This document shows positions 55,801-64,000 of a stretch of DNA of 64,000 bases, in pieces. The notes below the pieces were generated by a model, which saw only the letters and a program-made list of their open reading frames with translations, did no database searches and had not been told where the DNA came from. This DNA comes from Pogona vitticeps (lineage: Eukaryota; Chordata; Lepidosauria; Squamata; Agamidae). The position numbers were made by a program, and so were the translations under genes. Position 1 is the first letter of the stretch; each line of letters starts with the position of its first letter. Location of the stretch: contig NC_135791.1 of NCBI RefSeq assembly GCF_051106095.1, positions 5,280,501 to 5,344,500 on the forward strand, written 5' to 3'.

Positions 55801-58800
55801 AAGAACCCATGTGAGTTCATGATTAGAGCGCTGGGTTGCAGCTTGAGAGATCCATGTTCATGTTTTGATCGAGCCCCAAAAAACCCAGTGGGGGGGAACT
55901 TTTTCTCCCCTTGGCCTGCTTCTCAGATAAAGTAAGTCTAATGACAGCCATATCTGGGGGGGGGGGCTTATTGAGATAAAGGCAGGACAGAAATGTAGAC
56001 TGTCAATTGTATAAAAACGCTTTTGACATCTCCAGGCAGGGCTGGAAATGACAGTGTACAAAACTCTGGACAGTCGCTGCCAGTCAATGCAAGTAATGCT
56101 GAACTAAATGGGCCAAAATCTTAATGGATTCTTAATGCATTCTCAGACCAAGTGTTCAGTCTAGGACAATGGAATAAGGTTAGCTGGATGAGGGCAGAGT
56201 ATAGTACTTCCGCTTTCTTTTTTTAAAAGGTTATTCGTCAGGCCCATAGCAAAGGATTTTTACCAGGAAATGGTTCAAAAAGGCTACACGTTTAATAATG
56301 AGCATTCTAGTAGTTGGCATAGTCCAGGGCTTCCTAATGATACACTTTGTAGCCAGGAGAAAGGTTAAGTAAATATCCTACTGTCTGCAGAAGTTTTATA
56401 AATTATACAAAAATATGTGTTTATGCTCTTTATGGTATGTCTGCTTCATCTTTTTTCGTACTAATGTGGAAATACTGCTACATTTAAGCTGTTAATTTAA
56501 GAGAGAATGTTGCACAGTATATAGATCAGAAGCAAAACTCCATCACTTGCTGGGCAGAAAGGTTTGTTTTGTAAAACAGAAAGGAAACTTTTTTTGTGTG
56601 TGTATAGCATCCTGTAATAGAATAACAGTGTTTCTAATTTCAAATGGTGTGGAAAAGGCAACGTGCCTCTGCTATCAGCATTCATGGAAAATGGTTCTTA
56701 AATTTTCCTCTGTCTGGCTTTCTTTACCTTTCCCGAAAAATTAGAGTATAAAAAGACTGCTCATGTTCCAGTTGGTTGGCAGGAAGGGTGTGCATTAAAA
56801 CCATCACTTGCCCCTTCTTTTGATACATGGCCTTGCCACACACACAGCAAACAATCCACCCGCCTTGGGCAAGCTCCTATTGTCCTTATTCAATGCCGCC
56901 CATTGCCTGTTTGAAACGGAGCATTTGCGAACAGTGGGCCGAGTGAACCATTGCTACGAGGAAGTGGGACTAATAAATTTGTAGACTCAGATGTTCTTGG
57001 CTTGACACAGGGCAGATGTGGCTAGAATTCCTTGGAGGCTATCCAAAACTCTGCTCTTATTAAGGCGAGAAAGGGAAACTTAAAAGACAAAAACTAGTTT
57101 CCAAAATGGTGCTCTGCCGTGTGGGTCTTGGGGAAAGAGGAATGGCCGGCCATGACTTCCTGTTAACCCCGCTGTTTCTTCAAGACAGTGTTTTAGAGGA
57201 ACTATCAAGAGAATGTTCAATATGGACTAGTTGCATATGTGACGCCACTGAATTGAATGCACAGATCTAGGCCACCCTTCCTCAGTCGGGCACCTGCCAC
57301 ATGTGGTGGGATTCAGCCCACATTATTCTTGCCCAGCATGACCAGTGGGCTGGCCCAACATCCTTTAAGAAAGATTCCACGTCTCTATGAGAGATTCTGT
57401 AGGAGAGCATGAAACCTGCTTTTCATGTGGAAAAGCAGGTTTCTGTCATTCAACTGTGCCACCCTCTATCATAAGATAGTATTTTCTTTTCACTCCCATG
57501 TTATCCATCCTCCCCCCCCTCCCATGGGAGAGAAGTGCCTTCTCTGTGACTGCTCCCAGACTGTGGAACTCCCTCCCACTGGAGGCCAGCCTGGCCCCAT
57601 CTTTGCTGTCCTTCTGCAAGCAGGAGAAGAAGACCTTTCTCTTCAGGCAGGCTTTTCTTGAGAGTCTGAGAGGGGTTTTCAAACTGGATTGTTGTGCCCT
57701 GTTGCTTTTAAATGTGTTTTAAGTGTTGCTTTCATTTACCATTTTTAATATGCTACTTGTTAATACTTTTTAAATATTTATATACTTATGGTTTTTAGCT
57801 TTTAAATATTGCCCTTTTAATGATAGAAGCCGCCTTGCATCCTTTTAAGGACCAAGGTGGGGTGAAAATATTTTACATAAAGAATAAATAAATCAGCACC
57901 ATTTCCTGGCCTTCGCTTCACAGTTGCTGATTTGACAGTCTTCTACCATTGGCTGTGGTGTCTGGGGATAATGGAAATGGAAGTACAAAAGAATCTGTAA
58001 GGGTCTTGGGTTGCTCATCTCTGAGCAGGAGGATTTGAACTAGAAGTGACCTTTCTTTGTTTTAGTTCTCAGCGTTCAGCCCCTGAAGGTATGGAGTAAA
58101 AGAGCTGTTTTTCATTTCCCATCTTAATAGCGGTGTCATAAATGTGAAACAATTTCTCCTCTGGACAAGGAATAGCTGGGATCCATGTTATCCAAATTAC
58201 TTCCTTTTTCCATTGGTGTACGGATGAGGGAGAACGACATTCTCTGGTTGTTGTTGTTTTACGCCTGTGTGTGTCTTCACCTTCCTTGTCACCGCAATTT
58301 ATGGGTTTGTTCGTGTGTTTCCTCTTCCCCGCTGCCCCACTCCGCTTTTTTTCCAGAGAGAAAGCAAAGAGAAGCTGTCAATATGCAGCAAAGTGTGTTA
58401 TGCCATCGGTGGAGCACCCTACCAGGTCACAGGCTGTGCGCTGGGGTTCTTTCTGCAGATCTACTTGCTGGATGTGGCCCAGGTCAGTCTGTGGGTTTGC
58501 TGTGGGGAGAAATGAGGAGTGGTTGCAAACAGTTCATTGCTATTTTTTTTTCTGCTGCCTTGTCCACAGAAGAGTATACAGGGTGGCTAACATAAGAAAA
58601 CAACCAATTAAAAACAAGGCAAGCTTGATTAAAACATACCTTAAAAAGCAAAGTATGCTGCTTATATACCACCCCATACAGCGTAAAGCACTCTCTAAGC
58701 AGTTTATAGTTTAGTCATGCAGGCTACATATCGCACATCCTAATCCCACCCCAGAAAGCTAGGAATTCGCCAACCTTCGAAGGCTGGAAGACTGAGTGAA

Positions 58801-59895
58801 CTCCAAGCCAGCTACCTGGGATAGAACCTGGGTTGTGAGCAGAGTTTCGGCTGCAGTACAGTGGTACCTCGCAAGATGACGCCCCCGCTGAATGATAAAT
58901 CCACATTACGATGACTTTTTGCGATCGCTATAGCGATTTGCAAAACAGTCATTCCAATGGGCGATTTTCACTTAACAACGATTTGGTCCGTGCTTCGCGA
59001 ACCGTTTGTTCGCAAGACGACGATCTTTTTCCGCTCCACAAAATGGCTGCCCTGTGTTTTCCAGACCCATGCTTCGCTGGGCAGCTGATCGGCGCTCGCA
59101 AAATGGCTTCCCTATGGGCGATCTTCGCTGGATGACGAGGTATTTTCCCCATTGGAACGCATTAAACTGGGTTTCAATGCATTCTAATGGGGAAACTGAT
59201 TTCGCATGACAACAATTTCGCTTAACAGCGATTTCCCCGGAATGGATTATCGTCGTCATGTGGGGCGCCACTGCACTGCGGTTTAACCACTGTGCTTTGA
59301 AGCCCCTTGAGAAATGCATTAAAAACTCAAATTGAAGATATAGCCAGCACCCAGTCCGTGTGATCCCTGTCAGCAGTAGGTCAGCTTAGATGCCCACAAC
59401 TCAGGCTAAATAAAGAAGCCTTCGTTTCTGATAACAGAGAGGAGCTAAAGGAGCTTCACTTGTCAGGGAGTTCCAGAATCTGACTGTAGCCGCCGAAAAG
59501 GCAAACATGTGTTTAAATAATTGTGCTGGATCCAACCTGAGAGAAATCTGTTCTCTTTGCTGCTTTCTGATTGGTGACATTTTTCTCAAAGATTTTGAAC
59601 CAAAGTCTAGGATCGAATTAACCTCTGTACAAAATATCCCGCACATTAAAACACACACACGCATGGCTGAGATTGGACTGCTCAGAATCATGCAGTGGGC
59701 TTGGAAGAGGATTTTCAAAGCCTTCACTCAGCTGCTCCAATTGAACAGGCTCTCCTCTTTCTCTTGACAGTTGGACCCTTTCTATGCCTCCATCATCCTT
59801 TTTGTTGGCCGAGCGTGGGACGCCGTTACGGATCCGCTGGTGGGGTTCTTCATTAGCAAAACGAGATGGAGTCGCTTAGGACGTCTGATGCCCTG
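51841..59895 (+). CDS. MFSD2A: MFSD2A, sodium-dependent lysophosphatidylcholine symporter, 5' part (coding exons 1-3; rest outside window)
   Basis: MFSD2A is a 12-helix major facilitator protein that imports lysophosphatidylcholine-bound DHA with sodium at the blood-brain barrier and elsewhere. Three exons join in frame at 51841-51930, 58357-58482 and 59771-59895 (341 nt, 113 codons plus 2 nt). The N-terminus MAKGEGAES is identical to human for nine residues. Exon 2 contains GGAPYQVTGCALGFFLQIYL and exon 3 contains ILFVGRAWDAVTDPLVG. Asp89 and Asp93 correspond to human Asp93 and Asp97, residues needed for sodium-dependent transport. The paralogue MFSD2B begins differently. The start ATG is chosen by the N-terminal match; a TTG two codons upstream is not a start. 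Exon 4 onwards was sought up to 64000 and not seen, so the gene continues to the right. Confidence 0.96.
55065..55165 (-). repeat. SINE head fragment
   Basis: The minus strand has a tRNA-like block with box B (GAGACCTGGATTCAAACCC) preceded by AGAGTGTCGGACTAGG. It is about 100 bp, in MFSD2A intron 1. Confidence 0.65.
55498..55625 (-). repeat. tRNA-derived SINE with CR1-like tail and ATG repeat
   Basis: A (ATC)n run at about 55503-55522, the tail microsatellite, is followed by the reverse complement of CTGTGCAGTTCTAAGATG and by box B GGGAGTTCGATTCC. It lies in MFSD2A intron 1. Confidence 0.72.
57490..57897 (+). mobile_element. L2-like LINE 3' end
   Basis: The reading FSVTAPRLWNSLPLEASLAP followed by KTFLFRQAF is the C-terminus of an L2-type ORF2. 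A 3' UTR follows and ends in an AATAAATAAAT tail. It lies in MFSD2A intron 1. Confidence 0.78.
58357..58482 (+). CDS. MFSD2A: MFSD2A exon 2: end of N-tail and first membrane helix
   Basis: Forty-two codons begin RESKEKLSICSKVCYAIGG and end IYLLDVAQ. The acceptor is TTTTTTTCCAG and the donor GTCAGT. The region from CYAIGG onward is almost identical to human helix 1. Confidence 0.96.
58620..59300 (+). repeat. Second copy of the same interspersed repeat, split by a MITE
   Basis: The left part is 58620-58858 (CTTATATACCACCCCATAC ... GAGCAGAGTTTCGGCTGCAG) and the right part is 59274-59300 (CTGCGGTTTAACCACTGTGC). The MITE at 58859-59273 interrupts it at a TA, which gives a clear insertion order. 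Confidence 0.65.
58859..59273. mobile_element. TA-target MITE (Tc1/mariner, Tigger-like ends)
   Basis: A 415-bp element starts CAGTGGTACCTCGCAAGATG and its right end, reverse-complemented, reads CAGTGGCGCCCCACATGACG, an imperfect terminal repeat. TA precedes the left end; CA (probably a decayed TA) follows the right. The interior is built of GCGATTT/AAATCGC-like blocks and has no coding capacity. It lies in MFSD2A intron 2, inside another repeat. Confidence 0.7.
59395..59600 (-). mobile_element. Possible L2-like LINE fragment
   Basis: Minus-strand reading contains FAFSAATVRFWNSL, comparable to FSVAAPRLWNSL of the L2-like copies. It is short and decayed. Confidence 0.45.
59771..59895 (+). CDS. 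MFSD2A: MFSD2A exon 3: second membrane helix and following loop
   Basis: The 125-nt exon begins LDPFYASIILFVGRAWD and ends GRLMPW, with the Trp codon split TG|G by the donor GTAAGT. It contains the MFS helix 2-3 signature region and the sodium-site Asp pair (D-x3-D). The acceptor is CTCTTGACAG. Confidence 0.96.
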
Positions 59896-60249
59896 GTAAG
59901 TTTCCCTTCCGGAAAGCCACAGAATAACAGAGGGTCCAGGGTGATCATGAGATGGGTCTGAATGGAACAAAGTCTCCCAGAGGCTAAGGATGTTCCGTGG
60001 CTCGCTGGATCAGTGCATTTCAGGAATCGAGATAGTTCCTATCAATGGATCTCCGTCCAGAATGATGATTCCTGGTCCCACCAGAGTAGTACAGAATGCT
60101 ACCTTTTACATTGTTTTCCTACAAGGAGAGGTTGGGGGACAGGAACATCAGGAACAAATGGCAATTTTGGGCCACAGGTAGCTCATTCTTCGTGTTAATT
60201 GAAGTAAGATCATCCCATGATGCTCATGGGCCGGTCTCTGTATGTAAGT

Positions 60250-60778
60250 TACTTTGGCTGTATCACCCTGCAAATTGTTTGCTGGTTCTAAGCTATAAAG
60301 TTCTAAATGGCTTAGGCCCAAGCTGTCTCATAGAGATGCGGTCCTATGAGTCTGCCCAGGCTTTAAGATAATCAAGGAAGGTTATTTTCTCAGTCATGAC
60401 ACCCTCATAGGTGTGTTTGGTGGGGACACAGGAAAGGGCCTTCTCTGTTGCTGCCCCCAGACTTTGGAACTCCCTCCCACTGGAGGCCAGGCAGCCCATC
60501 TTTGCTATCCTTCTGCAAGCAGGCAAAGACCTTCCTCTACAGGCAGGCTTTCCCTTAGTGACCGGCTACCTGAGTGAAGTCTTTAAATTGATGATTGTGC
60601 CTTACTGCTTTGAAGCACTTTGGTGTTGCTTTTGTTTGCTGTTTTTTAGTGTGGTGTTTGTTTGATCCTTTTTAGTGTATGTATAATCACTGTTGTTGGC
60701 TTTAAATACTGTCTTTAGCTGTCTTGGGTCCTTTTTCAGGAGGAAGATGGGATAAAATATTTTAAATAAATAAATAAA
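60250..60778 (+). mobile_element. L2-like LINE 3' end
   Basis: A second copy of the same family: RAFSVAAPRLWNSLPLEARQ, then the 3' UTR and a terminal AAATAAATAAATAA. It lies in MFSD2A intron 3 and is slightly longer at its 5' side than the 57.5-kb copy. Confidence 0.8.
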
Positions 60779-62394
60779 CTGTTCATGTTTTGGTTTGTTG
60801 GTTCCATCTAGTACAGAAGGGAGCCAACTGTATTTGAACTTAGCAAGGCCTCCACAGCAGGTATAAGAAATAGTCTTTGCAGACTCTCAGTTAAGGTCTA
60901 ATGGAGCCTTGGGCTGCCATCACACCGGCAATAAGAACTGCCTTTAAGCATTATTTAAATTGATGTATATTTTATCATTCACACGTTGCAATGATGAAAT
61001 CAATTTATATGGGCTACAATGCTAGTTTTTTTTTCAACTGGCCGTCAGAGGCTTCCTAAAATACTTTGTTTTTAAAATCAAATCAGTTCATTGTGGTTTT
61101 GTGAAAATGAGTCAATTTCAGCTGCGTAGACACCAAAACTGGTTTGAATCACCAGAAATAAATCAATTTCCATTCCATAGCCACTGGTTGAAATACCACA
61201 TGACCTGAACCTGATTTTTTTAAAAAGTCTGAACAGAAATGGATTCAAATTGCCAGGGGGACCACAGCCTTGTCATCTGGAAAAGCTTCCGTTTCCTTTA
61301 TCCCAAACATGATGCTCACAACCTAAAAGGGGGCAGGTTAGCTACGGCTAAAATACAGAGGACGGTTACACAGAGAGGATTTGACCAAAGAGAAATTACA
61401 GACAACCCTCTGCTTTTAGGTTTGATTATACCCTCTACTCTGTCCTTTAGGTTTTCTTAAAAGGACCGGATGAAGGCCACCAACTGTTCTTTTGGTTTCC
61501 ATTGGTTAAAACCCAGGCCTCGTAGAACAGACCCCAAACATACACACACACACACACAAACGCCAGTACAGACTTCTTGGCTTTTTTGCTTTGTGGAATC
61601 TACAGAATTAGAAAAACGGCTGGGTTTCTGCCCCACTTCCACAATGAATGGACCCATTTGGGTCCAATCCAGCCGTGCTTGGCAGGAGCGAGGTGCACTT
61701 CTTTGGTGCCTAGGAGAGAAAACTAGGACATGTAACCTAATCTCCTGCAATGTGAAATATTCTCTCTCTCTATCTCTCATGCACACACACACCTAAATTG
61801 TGCCTTAATTTCTTGAGCACCTGAAAACCCACTCTTGGGTTATGTGCTTGTGATGAGTAGCTAGCACAGGAGGGCAAGCTACAGCTTCCAAAAACATTAC
61901 TCTGAGCCCCACCCCCATAGGGTAGAATGGAAGAGTTACCCCTTCCAACTGCCTCATCTGCTCTTCAGATATTTCCACACAGGCACACATCTTTAAATCT
62001 ACATTCTAATCTTAGTTTTAGTGTCTATCTCTTGACCGTAATTAAGGAAAACAAAATGTTATTATGGTGGTGGAATTTTTCCTTTCCTATTCAATTTCCC
62101 ACTCCCACACCCTTTTCTTTCCATACATTTCTTCCCATTTAGAATCTTGTGTAAAAGCTCCCCCCCCCAGTTAAAAATGATGGTCATTTTTTCAATGAAT
62201 GTTTTACACATTTGGTCACTGTTTGTAACACATGTGATATATGTTAGAAGATGACCCAGTTGAACTATTTGTAGGGGTGGAGGGAAAGAGATACATGTTG
62301 GTGATGAGAAACTGCAGTGTTCTTGAAAGATTTCCACTGTTATAAGGTTGATTAAGATATACTGAATCATGGATAGCTATTACTTAGCCTGATA

Positions 62395-62575
62395 CACAGT
62401 GTGGTGTAGTGGATAGAACGATAGGAGGCCGAAGTTCAAATCTACGCTCAGCCATAGGAACTGGGGTGTGGGTGGGTGGGGGAACTGGTGAAACTGCACC
62501 TTAAATGTCTCACTTACTTTGAAAGCCCTGTTAGGGTCGCTTTAAGTCGGTTAGTACTTGACAGCACATAACATT
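62395..62575 (+). repeat. Sauria-type SINE
   Basis: Head GTGTGGTGTAGTGGATAG (box A), box B AAGTTCAAATCTACGC, CACCTTAAATGTCTCACTTA, GAAAGCCCTGTTAGGGTCGC and the tail GTACTTGACAGCACATAAC. It is one of the better preserved copies, in MFSD2A intron 3. Confidence 0.85.
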
Positions 62576-64000
62576 ACGCAGTCTACTGTTTGTAAAACAG
62601 GTAGGACTACTTCCTGTTTGTAAAACAGGTGTGATAAATCTCCCCCACCCCAGCACAGGTACTTATGCTTACACGTCAAGGGTTGCGAGGAAATCGCTAC
62701 GGCTGTTTGAACGCGATCATGCATATGCATCAGTCATTGTGCCTGTACCCTTCAGGAAATCTATTGTTAGGTGGGCTGGTTGTGAAACAGAGCGCCTTTC
62801 TCCACTGTGATGCTGAGCGCCTCTAGGCTACAGTCAAGAAACCGAATGGTGACTTGTCTTAGTAATGCACACCTTGTGAGTTACTGAATTTAGGACGTAT
62901 AGCCAGTGGTGCACCAGAACGCAGACTTGTGGGGTTTAATCATCATCTGCCACCCTCTCTTGAAGCTGCCCAGTTCTCTCTGAGTGTAACTAGAGTCCCT
63001 GCAGTCGCCAAGAGAGAAATGGATGTTCCCAAATACAGTGCATTGTTTCAATCCATCCATGTTATAATGACAAACCATTTCAAGGTGGCTTGGTCTCGCT
63101 TGGATGGTTAAGAGGCATTAGCTTTACAAAAGACCTGCCCCTCATTTCTTCCTACGGACTGATTCAGCCACCTACATTCTTGGACTCTCTTTATGGGGGC
63201 GGAGGCTGGATGTTGGGATGGTACCATGAGCATTTGAGCTTCTAGATTTAGCACTGCATCACTAGGCACAGCTGGGGCCGATGTACAAGGCGTGTTGCTG
63301 TTGTGAAGGTTTTTGAAGCAGTCTGATGGAGGCGTTTGTGTGAGTTTTTAAGTTTACTGAAACCCACTAGGTCTCCCTCACTTTATGGCCAGTGAGTGGC
63401 AAAGTTGCATCCTGTGAAAAGTATTGGAGACCTAGAATAGCAAGCAGTCTTGGCCCAGAGCCGCGAAGGGTTTCTGATGCAAGAACCCCCTTGAGGGATG
63501 ACTTACGGGGTCATGTCCTGACCACACTGAGTCAGCTTGCATCTTTCTAAAACTGACCCCTTCTCTGGGCACATCTCTCCTGTCACTGCAGAGCTGGCCT
63601 GTAATACTGCTCAGCACTTGCTAATCTTTACTCAGAAGCAAGGCCCCGCTATGTTCAGTAGGGCTTACTCACAGGTAGGAATCGGGGGGGGGGGGGCTAC
63701 TCTTTCATTCTATCAGTCCCAAATTCCACCAGCTGGATTCAGACCTTTGCTCCTAGAGACACACATGTACGCTTGCATCCTGATAACAGCACACAATTTC
63801 TGTATTTGCACCCTTGTTCATCTGGTTGCAGTGAAGTTCAGAATACAGTATATCCTGAAGAAATCAGAAGTTCCTCAGTGACAAAATAAGTAACAGCAGA
63901 TGCCCATTCCTGAAATATTGCATTGTCTTTCCTCTCCATTATACAGTCATAAGGGAAGTATTTTGGGTACAACAAAGAAGGAAGTTTGCTTGGTTTGCAT

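Larger units (their letters stand above)
51931..58356 (+). other. MFSD2A: MFSD2A intron 1
   Basis: A 6.4-kb intron. The first 900 bp belongs to the CpG island; the rest holds SINE pieces (55.07 and 55.50 kb) and an L2-like LINE end (57.49 kb). 53.0-55.0 and 55.7-57.4 kb are unassigned. Confidence 0.8.
59896..64000 (+). other. MFSD2A: MFSD2A intron 3 (right end cut by window)
   Basis: Exon 4 of MFSD2A, expected to start with the rest of the split Trp codon followed by an IIFSTPL-like reading, was not found before 64000. The intron contains the L2-like end at 60250-60778, a CA run (about 61540-61558) and the SINE at 62395-62575; the remainder is unassigned. Confidence 0.75.

Overview
The window is vertebrate nuclear DNA, most likely from a squamate reptile (a lizard rather than a snake is a guess). 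The reasons are two vertebrate genes split into small exons with GT-AG borders, and a repeat set typical of squamates: BovB/RTE LINEs, CR1 and L2-like LINE tails, Sauria-type tRNA-derived SINEs, Penelope-like fragments and very long AAAG/AAAT microsatellites. No bacterial features, CRISPR arrays or intact viral elements were seen.

Left end (about 779-16186, minus strand): the first 12 coding exons of COL9A2, the alpha-2 chain of type IX collagen. All begin and end on codon boundaries and can be followed one by one against the human protein from the signal peptide through the COL3 triple helix and the NC3 hinge into the start of COL2. The rest of the gene lies left of the window. The smallest exon is 24 bases.

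Middle (about 16.2-51.2 kb): a 35-kb intergenic stretch made largely of fossils of mobile elements and microsatellites. No host gene could be established there. Two weak candidates are recorded: a possible exon pair near 18.3-18.7 kb and a signal-peptide-bearing ORF at 48.07 kb. The most distinctive structure is a 119-bp inverted repeat at 26142-26409. Its arms resemble the terminal sequence of Penelope-like retroelements, and each carries a hammerhead-ribozyme-like core.

Right end (51.3-64 kb, plus strand): a CpG island, then the first three coding exons of MFSD2A, the sodium-dependent lysophosphatidylcholine (omega-3 lipid) transporter. Exons lie at 51841-51930, 58357-58482 and 59771-59895, with the remainder beyond the window. 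The two acidic residues of the sodium site in the second membrane helix are present.

The two genes point away from each other and have no evident functional link: cartilage matrix versus lipid transport at the blood-brain barrier. In human they share a chromosomal neighbourhood (1p34.2) but, as I recall, are separated by several genes. Their direct head-to-head adjacency here suggests a rearrangement in the squamate lineage.
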